Source: Anaerolineae bacterium
Lineage (GTDB): Bacteria; Chloroflexota; Anaerolineae; Anaerolineales; UBA4823
Direction: 5' to 3'
NCBI GenBank assembly: GCA_030622805.1
Contig: JAUXFR010000102.1
Span: 1 to 5,771 of the forward strand
DNA length: 5,771 nucleotides
Shown piece after piece: positions 1 through 5,771 of the stretch. Each line of letters opens with the position of its first letter. The stretch's first letter is position 1. The position numbers and the translations under genes were made by a program. The notes beneath the pieces are model-generated. The model searched no databases, was not told the DNA's origin, and saw nothing but the letters and a program-made list of their open reading frames with translations.

Positions 1-2956
1 CCCACTTCGCCGGATCATCCACTACATCTCCCCAGTCTTCCAAAAGCAGCTCAGACCAATCTTCTGGGCGATGGCTTTTTATTTCGATGGCAATCACTGG
101 TGGGTTAGGCATACTGCCCTCAAAAGTCATGAAAGGCATTGTCGTCTCTCCACCGACGACCACAGACTTTGTACGTGTGCCACCTTCTGCACTTGTGGCA
201 CCCAGGACCACTTCACGAACCTGACCTTCCCATTGTTCTTTAAGAATCTCAGTTTTTGTGTCCTCGCTTATCCAGGGTTGATCGGGCGGCAGTTCAACTT
301 TCTTAACTTCCTCTGCAGGAACAGCAGGTACAACCGCTGACGCTTCCACCACTAACGCAGATGGAGCCGTGGGCGCTGGTTGGATTTGTAAGGATGCCGA
401 ATCCAATCCGCCCAGCTCAGCTAAAGCGGCGATTAACGCACGGCGCAAGATTTCGACTGCATGTTCGGCTCGATCGACAGGAACCGCGACTCCTTCTACA
501 GGTGGTATCTCTGGCTTTGCTGGTACTGCTGGTTCTGGTGCGGTTTCGATAGTTTCAGGTTCAGCAGGACGTTCGTGTTCTGCACCTTCGACTTTCGCTT
601 CAGCTTCGACCATTGCGGCTTCCACTACAGCTTCAGCCTTGGCAATAACTTCCGCTGCTGGCTCTGGTTCAGGAGCAGCTTTCGCCTCCATCGGTCCCAT
701 ATCCAGCGCCGGATGGTCCTTCTCTTTAACCCATTCTTCCAGCTCCTCGACTGTGGTAGCTGAATTCCCGTCCGCAATCCTCTCAATCAGATCAGGGATA
801 CCCTCTCGCTCTGCTACAGCTTTAAACTCATCAGCCATACTCTCTTTCAGCACACTGCTCATCCAAACCACACGCTGCAAGCCTCCATCAGCAGAGATAA
901 ATTTGGGGCTGATTAGATAATACTTGCCAACACCCATTACACCTGGGGTCTGCAGCCCTCCCCCAGCAATACCTGCCAGTGTACTGAAGGTCATTCCGGC
1001 TGGCGTCATACCTATATCTTCTCGGCTGACAATCATCACACCGTTAACTTCCGGAATTACCATAACGATGCACTCAAAACAGCCGCAGGCCGTCATTGGG
1101 TTCTCCATAATGGAGTACATAGAAACTTCCTGGACGACACCATGTGATCCAACTCTAGCATAGTCGTTTGTACCCTGCCAATATCCCATGTCCAAGTCTA
1201 GGACCTTACCCAGCTTAATCGGTTGATTAGGACCTGTAGGATTAATGCTAAAGGATGCTTTACAGTCTAACCAGTTGTAAGCACCGCATAAACCCAACCG
1301 CTCAGGGCTGACTACACAGACATGGTCAGGTGCGAACGACTGACACAAGGTGCACGAGTAGAATTCATCAACGGTATTGTCAGTCATATCAGCCAGACGC
1401 TTATTGCGAAAGTCATAAGCTTCTCGCGCTTTGTTCAACCATTCCTGGATCAGATCTGGCTCAGTGAAAATCTTAACCTGAACTTTATCAACAATCGCTC
1501 CAAAATCGTTTTTGAAGCGCGCGTGCAGTATTTTCCCAAAGTGCTCCAAATTGAAACCCTTCTCCGTCGCTCCATTAGAGATACGGATCCAGGCAATGTC
1601 ACGTTGACCGATGTGCTGAATACCAGATGCACCGTTGATAAAGTAGTGAATCTGGCGCTCGAGCACAGGTTCAAAGTCGTCCTGCATTTTCCGACCTGCT
1701 ACCTCGACGAGGATGCCCATATCCATGGCTCCCTTTTCCTCGACACTATCGAAACCAGGTCCGATAACTTCAACTTTCCCATCTACAATTTCGTCAATTG
1801 GAGCCATACGGAGATACTCGAAGCAGCGAGAGTATTTCCCACCGAACTCAACCCGCATGTCTGCTTTTCGGACAACTTCTCCCTCGAAAGCTGGTCCGTA
1901 AGGTATCGGTACCGGTACTTCTGTCAGGGTAATTTTGACCCCTCGTACCTCGATACACTTTTGCACCAATCGCTCTGCGCGCTCCAGGTCATCTTTCCCT
2001 TCGATTTCTTCAAACGGCATGGAGACAACATGCTCGTAAGTCGTGACTCCTGTTGGTAAAATTTCAGGGATCACAGTATCAGCGATTACCGGGAAGCCGT
2101 AATTGATCGCGCCAGCAGCGGCTGCGTATTTCAGATCATCTACTTCACCCAATGCAAGCACAAATGCAAATACGCGTGCGCGATTATATAGTAAGATATC
2201 CCGTGCCTGTCCCGCTTTCAATCCACCAAAAGTCAATGCAGACCGAGTAGCGAATCCCAGAGCATAAATTGCGCTGATCGTATCCGTACCGAAAGGTACT
2301 GTGTAGGTGTCATATCCCAATTCCACGCCTTCTTCAATAAGCTGGTGGATAATACTGCGCCCATTGACATTTCCGGAGAGGAATGTGAGTATATTCCTCT
2401 TCTGCAGTTCCCTTACAATTTGGACCGCGCCCTCATTGGATTTGGCCGCGCCAACGATAGCCGCAAACCCTGGCATACGCCCATCCACGAGCTGGATACC
2501 CCATGAACGCAGTTGGATATCATCTATAGGTCCGTTCAAGTGACCGACCAGTCCGACACCATTATCTGAGTACGAAGTTCCTCCTGCCAATTCAAATCCT
2601 GGCATCGGTTCAGGTTGTAAGCCGTATACAAACCGGATTGCTTCTATCGTTTCCGCAGCTAGCAACGTGGCCATGCCGCTATCTAATGTTTCCCCTAAGT
2701 ACGGGGTCCAGTGTTTGTTTGAAGGCATTGGATGCAGCAACTGGCGCGCTTGTTCCAATATTGGTTTAAATTGACCCAGGGTGGTAATTTCAACACCGGT
2801 CATGCCATAAATTGTAGGCAAGAAATATCCCGTGTTGGGAAAGGAAACCGGTGTATCAGGTCCTTTTTCAACCAAACCTTTTTGGAGCATAATTTCCGCT
2901 TCGGTTACCAGTGCATTCGCACCTCGAATAGCACGGGTTGCTATATATCTAGACAT
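1..2956 (-). CDS. acsB: Acetyl-CoA synthase (AcsB/CdhC) fused to corrinoid iron-sulfur protein small subunit (AcsD/CdhD), 3' end cut by window edge
   Basis: The frame is open from the ATG at 2956 to base 1 (985 codons, no stop), so the C-terminus lies outside the window. Residues 1-757 align by eye along the whole length of Moorella AcsB, starting about 16 residues later and including the N-terminal CODH-contacting domain. The A-cluster is complete. Its [4Fe-4S] ligands are C535, C538, C547 and C557 (FYSCTLCQSFAPDHVC...GLCG). The Ni-site motif C624-G625-C626 lies in MTACGCFEC. Spacings (3, 9, 10, 67) equal those of Moorella C506/C509/C518/C528/C595. The ACS part ends near HPALDMGPM, as the Moorella protein does. 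Residues ~758-909 are an Ala/Pro/Glu-rich linker with a helical island at ~826-858. From ~910 the sequence is the start of the CdhD/AcsD TIM barrel (VREVVLGAT, EGGTR, VVVGGET, FEGSMPNPPVIAIEI). Family role: ACS makes acetyl-CoA from CO, CoA and a methyl group delivered by the corrinoid protein in the cytoplasm. The start is set by a GGGAGGAGG site 7 nt upstream. ACS identity is very secure; the fusion is secure as read, barring an assembly error. Confidence 0.96.
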   Translation of the reverse strand, partial: MSRYIATRAIRGANALVTEAEIMLQKGLVEKGPDTPVSFPNTGYFLPTIYGMTGVEITTLGQFKPILEQARQLLHPMPSNKHWTPYLGETLDSGMATLLAAETIEAIRFVYGLQPEPMPGFELAGGTSYSDNGVGLVGHLNGPIDDIQLRSWGIQLVDGRMPGFAAIVGAAKSNEGAVQIVRELQKRNILTFLSGNVNGRSIIHQLIEEGVELGYDTYTVPFGTDTISAIYALGFATRSALTFGGLKAGQARDILLYNRARVFAFVLALGEVDDLKYAAAAGAINYGFPVIADTVIPEILPTGVTTYEHVVSMPFEEIEGKDDLERAERLVQKCIEVRGVKITLTEVPVPIPYGPAFEGEVVRKADMRVEFGGKYSRCFEYLRMAPIDEIVDGKVEVIGPGFDSVEEKGAMDMGILVEVAGRKMQDDFEPVLERQIHYFINGASGIQHIGQRDIAWIRISNGATEKGFNLEHFGKILHARFKNDFGAIVDKVQVKIFTEPDLIQEWLNKAREAYDFRNKRLADMTDNTVDEFYSCTLCQSFAPDHVCVVSPERLGLCGAYNWLDCKASFSINPTGPNQPIKLGKVLDLDMGYWQGTNDYARVGSHGVVQEVSMYSIMENPMTACGCFECIVMVIPEVNGVMIVSREDIGMTPAGMTFSTLAGIAGGGLQTPGVMGVGKYYLISPKFISADGGLQRVVWMSSVLKESMADEFKAVAEREGIPDLIERIADGNSATTVEELEEWVKEKDHPALDMGPMEAKAAPEPEPAAEVIAKAEAVVEAAMVEAEAKVEGAEHERPAEPETIETAPEPAVPAKPEIPPVEGVAVPVDRAEHAVEILRRALIAALAELGGLDSASLQIQPAPTAPSALVVEASAVVPAVPAEEVKKVELPPDQPWISEDTKTEILKEQWEGQVREVVLGATSAEGGTRTKSVVVGGETTMPFMTFEGSMPNPPVIAIEIKSHRPEDWSELLLEDWGDVVDDPAKW
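230..685 (-). other. Interdomain linker of the ACS-CdhD fusion (residues ~758-909)
   Basis: This stretch encodes low-complexity sequence rich in Ala, Pro, Glu and Val, with AP/PEP runs such as APEPEPAAE and ETAPEPAVPAKPE. It looks like the flexible tethers of multidomain enzymes. Inside it, residues ~826-858 (VDRAEHAVEILRRALIAALAELGG, then LDSASLQIQ) look like a folded amphipathic helix plus a short strand, followed by a second Ala/Pro/Val-rich spacer at ~860-890. The helix may be the N-terminal extension some CdhD proteins carry ahead of the barrel, but that is my inference. Codon use and frame run smoothly through it, with no stop or internal Shine-Dalgarno site that I can see. Confidence 0.75.
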
Positions 2957-2963
2957 CTATAAA

Positions 2964-2972
2964 CCTCCTCCC
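2964..2972 (-). promoter_or_regulatory. Ribosome-binding site of the acsB fusion gene
   Basis: The minus strand reads GGGAGGAGG, 7 nt before the ATG at 2956. It lies in the 28-nt gap after the CODH stop codon (TAG, 2985-2987). It decides the start and indicates independent strong translation of this gene within the operon. Confidence 0.85.
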
Positions 2973-2984
2973 AGGAACTATAAC

Positions 2985-5000
2985 CTAATCCGCTGCCACG
3001 CCATAAACAGCCGCTCGGCGCTCGGCAAACGGTAATTCTTCCAATTCAAGCATGCGCGCATCGCCGCTCTGACCATAGCGTTCTGGATCGTATTCCGGCA
3101 ATCCGAGATCGGCGCGCTTCTTATCGATATGCTCCAAGGACTTACGGACCATTTCATCAGGATCAGGGATGAACTCCATCTTACCCCCATACAACTCCTC
3201 CCACCCCTCACTAATAAATTTGGCGACCACATCACTATCAGAAACTCTATCAGGCATACCGCTGACAGGCGATGATCCCCCAAAGATAACATATACACCA
3301 GATGCAACACAATAGGTGCCAATCGAAAGAGCTTTCTCGCTCATCCACTCTGGAGCCAGACCAACGGCAGGCACCTGGTCTATATCATCACCCAGACCCC
3401 CCTCCTCAACTACTTGAGACAGCACGGTCAGGATGCGCGAGTTGTCTACGCACGAACCCATATGCAACACTGGTGGAATACCAATGGTTTCACAGATCTC
3501 ACGCAGACCCGGTCCAACTTGATCTAAACCGGCTTCACCCAGTAAGTGTCCCACTTTAGCTGAAGCGATGGCACCACAACCGGTCTCCACAATCAAAACA
3601 TCTTGCTTAAGCAGCTGTTCTGCAACGTAAGTATGCAGGTAATCTTGGGTGCTGCGAGGATTATTACAGCCAACTATGGCTGCAACACCCCGAATTCGCC
3701 CTGACATTACAGCATCATTGAGCGGTCGGAAAGAAGCGCGATAGGAACCACCCAGCATGTAATTTATATACTCATGTGAGAACCCGGGTATCAGGTCTTC
3801 AGTCGCGTCTGGTATTTGAATTTCGCCACGATTCTTATAGTTGTCAATCGCTGTGCGTAATATTTGCTTGGCGATCGTCAGCGCCTTGTGCTCATCAAAC
3901 TCAATGTGCATGGCGCCTTTGATTTTTACTTTCGGTGATGTTGTAATAATTTGAGTATGGAAATTACTTGCCAGGTTTGTCAAAGCCTGCATAATACACT
4001 GCACATCTACAACCATAGCCTCAACCGCACCAGTCAAAATGGACAATTCCTGATGCAGGAAATTACCCGCAGCGGGAATACCCTGCCGCATCAATATCTC
4101 ATTGGCAGTGCAGCATATGCCTGATAACGCAACGCCTTCTGCGCCAGCCGCTTTTGCGTATTCGATAATCTCGGGATCCTGGGATGCTGCGACCACCATC
4201 TGACTCAGGGTTGGTTCATGACCGTGTACTACAACATTCACCATATCCTTTTTTAAAACGCCTAGATTAGCTTGTCCGAGTATCGGTGCAGGCGTGCCAA
4301 AAAGGATATCTGATACATCTGTTGCTATCAGACTGCCTCCCCAACCATCTCCAATAGCTGTACGAACAGCATGCTGCAAGATATGCTCTGGGTCCTGATC
4401 GTCTCCGATATGGGTACGGTGCAGGCATTCAACAATCTCACGATCTACGCCGCGCGGCATTACACCCGTATCTTCCCATACTTTCTGGCGTTTTTCTGGT
4501 GCACGAATAACCGGAATCACCTTTCCATGCTGCTGCCCAAATTGGGCAATATACAGATCCGCCAAATCGTTAGCGATCTCCTTCGGTGAGCGGTCTTCAA
4601 TCGGAATGTCGTAATACGACGCTACCATACGTAATTTCGCTACATCACGAATCATGTAGCCCTCAGTTTCGTCGTTTGCCACAGCTTTGAGAGTAAGCGC
4701 CATATCACGCCCATGATCGGAGTGAGCGGCAGCACCAGCAGCTATCCCGCGTATCAAGTTGCGAGCCTGAATTGTGTCAAGGGTTGCCCCGCAAACTCCT
4801 GTCTGACCGTCTTTCGTCAGGCGACAAGGTCCCATGCTGCAAATTTTACAGCACATCCCAGCCGATCCAATATTACATGGCACCATCTCGTCTGCCCGGG
4901 AAAATGCTGTACCGATACCAAGTTCATCAGCCCTATACAGCATTTCTTGGGCAGCCGGATCGATGGTATGTTCTTCGTGAGTCCTTTTCTTTCTAGCCAT
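2985..5000 (-). CDS. cooS: Anaerobic Ni-Fe carbon monoxide dehydrogenase catalytic subunit (CooS/AcsA)
   Basis: This 671-residue protein is close to the length of Moorella AcsA and is complete. It interconverts CO2 and CO using low-potential electrons. As the gene directly before ACS, it is presumably the CODH that feeds CO to the A-cluster through the internal gas channel. The D- and B-cluster cysteines are C42, C50, C51, C54, C59 and C70 (PCNIGSAGMCCKICSMGPC...GVCGAT). The AAHSDHG motif (H93, H96) belongs to the conserved histidine proton path. C-cluster ligand candidates are H259/H261 (VHGHEP), C296/C297 (SGICCTANE), C335 (VDVQC), C445 (GCNNP), C475 (TGCGAIASAK) and C517 (HMGSCVDNS). The catalytic lysine is K556 in MSEKA. 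No expected ligand is missing. The ATG at 5000 follows the upstream stop by 3 nt and has a GGAGG site inside the end of that gene, which suggests translational coupling. No Ni-insertion ATPase (CooC/AcsF) is visible in the window. Confidence 0.98.
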   Translation of the reverse strand: MARKKRTHEEHTIDPAAQEMLYRADELGIGTAFSRADEMVPCNIGSAGMCCKICSMGPCRLTKDGQTGVCGATLDTIQARNLIRGIAAGAAAHSDHGRDMALTLKAVANDETEGYMIRDVAKLRMVASYYDIPIEDRSPKEIANDLADLYIAQFGQQHGKVIPVIRAPEKRQKVWEDTGVMPRGVDREIVECLHRTHIGDDQDPEHILQHAVRTAIGDGWGGSLIATDVSDILFGTPAPILGQANLGVLKKDMVNVVVHGHEPTLSQMVVAASQDPEIIEYAKAAGAEGVALSGICCTANEILMRQGIPAAGNFLHQELSILTGAVEAMVVDVQCIMQALTNLASNFHTQIITTSPKVKIKGAMHIEFDEHKALTIAKQILRTAIDNYKNRGEIQIPDATEDLIPGFSHEYINYMLGGSYRASFRPLNDAVMSGRIRGVAAIVGCNNPRSTQDYLHTYVAEQLLKQDVLIVETGCGAIASAKVGHLLGEAGLDQVGPGLREICETIGIPPVLHMGSCVDNSRILTVLSQVVEEGGLGDDIDQVPAVGLAPEWMSEKALSIGTYCVASGVYVIFGGSSPVSGMPDRVSDSDVVAKFISEGWEELYGGKMEFIPDPDEMVRKSLEHIDKKRADLGLPEYDPERYGQSGDARMLELEELPFAERRAAVYGVAAD

Positions 5001-5003
5001 CTG

Positions 5004-5396
5004 TTAATCCTCCATTGTAGTTTTAATCACACCCATTCCAGGACAGTTCCATAACGGTCGCCCGGAAAAACTGATGTTTTGAGCAAAACCGACTTCATTT
5101 TGTGCCGTCTCAAACACTTCCGTGTGCCGGAAATATGAAGGTACATCGTCCGCCAAATAAGCCGCGACATCTGCCTCAATCGGGATAGGCAGCTCCCCAA
5201 GATAGCCATATTCACTTAACTTATTTTCAATCTCTTGATTGGTGATCTTCTCAGGGTCATATAAGACTTCAACCATATGAAAGGCGCTGCTCGCATAAAC
5301 ATCCTCAACCCCTGGGAGCTCTAAGATTATTCGACGCACCTCTTGAACATGGTGATCACCATACATTGCGGGAACTTCGTAAGAGATGGTTTCCAC
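5004..5396 (-). CDS. Small HMA-like (ferredoxin-fold) protein lacking the CxxC metal motif, first gene of the CODH/ACS operon
   Basis: This is a 130-residue soluble protein with no signal peptide or membrane segment. Residues ~1-66 follow the beta-alpha-beta-beta-alpha-beta pattern of the heavy-metal-associated (CopZ/MerP-like) fold, including LPGVEDVYASS, VEVLYDPEKIT and a closing GY. The metal loop, normally GMxCxxC, reads AMYGDHH here (residues 10-16). Both cysteines are replaced, by G13 and H16, leaving D14, H15 and H16 as possible ligands. Residues ~67-130 are not recognised; they contain the only cysteine, C118, in WNCPGMG near the C-terminus. The start codon is GTG at 5396, chosen because a strong AAGGAGG site lies 6 nt upstream; the next candidate, ATG at codon 11, has no such site. 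The stop is 3 nt before cooS, so the gene belongs to the operon. A role in nickel or cofactor handling, or in regulating the complex, fits the context but is inference. Confidence 0.85.
   Translation of the reverse strand: METISYEVPAMYGDHHVQEVRRIILELPGVEDVYASSAFHMVEVLYDPEKITNQEIENKLSEYGYLGELPIPIEADVAAYLADDVPSYFRHTEVFETAQNEVGFAQNISFSGRPLWNCPGMGVIKTTMED
5009..5013 (-). promoter_or_regulatory. Ribosome-binding site of cooS
   Basis: The minus strand reads GGAGG within the last codons of the upstream gene (encoding ...TMED, then TAA), 8 nt before the cooS ATG. Its placement inside the preceding reading frame suggests coupled translation of the two genes. Confidence 0.75.
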
Positions 5397-5402
5397 AGAC
5401 TT

Positions 5403-5409
5403 CCTCCTT
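5403..5409 (-). promoter_or_regulatory. Ribosome-binding site of the HMA-like gene (decides a GTG start)
   Basis: The minus strand reads AAGGAGG, 6 nt upstream of GTG at 5394-5396. This near-perfect anti-SD complement supports the non-ATG start over the internal ATG at codon 11. Confidence 0.8.
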
Positions 5410-5480
5410 ATAGATTTAGGTTTCTATCTGAATTTTGATAACAATTTTCTTCACCAACGATTTTCAAAGGTAATCTCAGA

Positions 5481-5534
5481 CTTACTCCTTTAGTAATAAT
5501 CAGCTTGTGAAAAATTCTACGTACTCTTACTCCT
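5481..5534. repeat. 9-bp direct repeat CTTACTCCT in the operon leader
   Basis: CTTACTCCT occurs at 5481-5489 and again at 5526-5534 (AGGAGTAAG in the transcribed sense). The second copy sits at the predicted transcription start and the first about 45 nt downstream in the leader. Each resembles a Shine-Dalgarno site, but no well-placed start codon follows either. The function is unknown, and a chance repeat is possible. Confidence 0.35.
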
Positions 5535-5535
5535 C

Positions 5536-5564
5536 TTTATAGCAAACTTGTCACCTGCTGACAA
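5536..5564 (-). promoter_or_regulatory. Predicted sigma-70-type promoter of the CODH/ACS operon
   Basis: On the minus strand, the -35 box TTGTCA (5559-5564) is separated by exactly 17 nt from the -10 box TATAAA (5536-5541). Each box matches five of six consensus bases (TTGACA, TATAAT). Transcription would begin near 5529, leaving a leader of about 130 nt before the GTG of the HMA-like gene. It is the best promoter-like arrangement in the intergenic region and points into the operon. Confidence 0.65.
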
Positions 5565-5566
5565 GT
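5546..5566. promoter_or_regulatory. Palindromic operator candidate overlapping the -35 box
   Basis: A perfect inverted repeat has 8-bp arms ACTTGTCA (5546-5553) and TGACAAGT (5559-5566) around the 5-nt spacer CCTGC. A third half-site, TGACA, follows at 5566-5570. The repeat covers the whole predicted -35 box and the upstream part of the promoter spacer, where a bound dimer would block RNA polymerase. The half-site TGTCA resembles CRP/FNR/CooA-family half-sites, but those use a 6-nt spacer, so the regulator's family is not identified. Confidence 0.55.
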
Positions 5567-5661
5567 GACAAATATTACTATTTATATGAGGTTATTCGTC
5601 TTGTTAGGGGGATTATTGACTAAATATGCTTGACCACAATAAGCCGGTTAGGATCAGCAAT

Positions 5662-5688
5662 TGTTTTCAATTATTCTACATGAAAACA
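5662..5688. repeat. AT-rich inverted repeat beside the tRNA-like sequence
   Basis: TGTTTTCA (5662-5669) and TGAAAACA (5681-5688) are perfect 8-bp arms around an 11-nt spacer. The repeat starts about 6 nt past the 3' end of the tRNA-like sequence on the minus strand. It could be a weak terminator or processing hairpin, but the stem is AT-rich and no T-run follows, so this is unproven. Confidence 0.35.
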
Positions 5689-5693
5689 TATAA

Positions 5694-5771
5694 TGGCGGG
5701 GGAGGGATTTGAACCCACGACCAAGGGCTTATGGGCTTCTGACTCTCCTGTGGAGAGTTGGAATCTCTACC
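5694..5771 (-). tRNA. tRNA-Met(CAT)-like sequence, partial at right edge and probably degenerate
   Basis: The minus strand has a T-loop TTCAAAT (5707-5713) flanked by GGG and CCC. A 3' acceptor strand CCCCGCC plus A73 ends at 5694. The segment CATAAGCCCTTGGTC is typical of the anticodon, 3' stem and variable loop of elongator tRNA-Met. GGTAGAG at 5765-5771 looks like the D-loop and D-stem; the 5' acceptor strand lies outside the window. Two things are wrong. The stretch between the D-arm and CAT is 31 nt where about 9 are expected, and it contains a hairpin (ACTCTCC, ACA, GGAGAGT; 5742-5758). The 5' anticodon strand also cannot pair, because AAGCCC is repeated directly on both sides of AT. 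The T-stem has a T50-T64 mismatch as well. It may be a pseudogene, an interrupted tRNA, or an artefact of a contig end. Confidence 0.45.

Larger units (their letters stand above)
5397..5693. other. Intergenic region upstream of the operon
   Basis: This AT-rich 297-nt stretch has no convincing gene on either strand. It holds the predicted promoter and operator, the leader with the 9-bp direct repeat, and a weak inverted repeat next to the tRNA-like sequence. I see no riboswitch of a class I recognise (for example, no cobalamin-type conserved box) and no strong GC-rich terminator. Confidence 0.7.

Noticed and set aside
369..920. A 183-codon plus-strand open frame, rich in Ser, Ala and Thr
   Set aside because: It lies opposite the Ala/Pro/Glu-rich linker and the end of the ACS domain. 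Its odd composition is the complement of the linker's biased codons, and it has no recognisable domain.
1322..2059. A 245-codon plus-strand open frame
   Set aside because: It is antisense to the conserved core of ACS, which reads cleanly on the minus strand. The plus-strand translation resembles no family I know.
2978..3322. A 114-codon minus-strand open frame
   Set aside because: It is a shifted-frame shadow inside the 3' part of cooS, where the true frame is conserved to the end.
4713..5054. A 113-codon plus-strand open frame spanning the cooS start
   Set aside because: It is antisense to the CODH B/D-cluster region and the end of the HMA-like gene, with no plus-strand promoter or family resemblance.
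5421..5460. An FNR-like box (TTGAT-AACA-ATTTT)
   Set aside because: Only one half-site matches the TTGAT-N4-ATCAA consensus, and it would lie downstream of the predicted transcription start.
5406..5465. A possible 19-residue leader peptide starting at TTG and ending in a TAA just before the SD of the HMA-like gene
   Set aside because: The start would be TTG with its SD-like AAAGGAG about 17 nt away, which is too far. Nothing in the peptide suggests attenuation.
5613..5642. A 6-bp inverted repeat TTATTG/CAATAA and two TTGAC copies
   Set aside because: The repeats are short, AT-rich and widely spaced, as expected by chance. No -10 box is correctly placed for a plus-strand promoter.

Overview
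The window carries the start of a Wood-Ljungdahl (reductive acetyl-CoA) gene cluster, read entirely on the minus strand. It points to an anaerobic bacterium, acetogenic or otherwise using the carbonyl branch of the pathway. The Shine-Dalgarno sites are strong (GGAGG type), the upstream promoter is sigma-70-like, and the proteins resemble the bacterial Moorella-type CODH/ACS rather than the archaeal ACDS complex. The phylum cannot be fixed from the sequence. An uncultured Chloroflexota-like or related lineage is only a guess.

Layout in the direction of transcription, from right to left. (1) 5694-5771 holds a tRNA-Met(CAT)-like sequence that runs off the right edge. Its anticodon arm is disrupted, so it may be a decayed or rearranged gene. 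(2) 5397-5693 is an AT-rich intergenic region with a good minus-strand sigma-70-type promoter. A perfect 8-bp inverted repeat lies over its -35 box, followed by a leader of about 130 nt. (3) 5004-5396 encodes a 130-residue protein with a heavy-metal-associated (HMA, ferredoxin-like) N-terminal fold that has lost the CxxC metal site. (4) 2985-5000 encodes a complete Ni-Fe carbon monoxide dehydrogenase (CooS/AcsA) with all expected cluster ligands. (5) 1-2956 is a single uninterrupted reading frame open at the left edge. Its first ~757 residues are a complete acetyl-CoA synthase (AcsB/CdhC). An Ala/Pro/Glu-rich linker of about 150 residues follows, and then the beginning of the corrinoid iron-sulfur protein small subunit (AcsD/CdhD).

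The three genes are 3 and 28 nt apart, each has its own strong ribosome-binding site, and they look like one operon. CODH reduces CO2 to CO. ACS joins that CO with a methyl group from the corrinoid protein and with CoA. The corrinoid protein's small subunit helps present the methyl group. The most notable feature is the covalent fusion of ACS to the corrinoid protein small subunit, which would tether the methyl-donor side to the A-cluster enzyme. The most notable unknowns are the cysteine-less HMA-like leader gene and the palindromic operator over the promoter.
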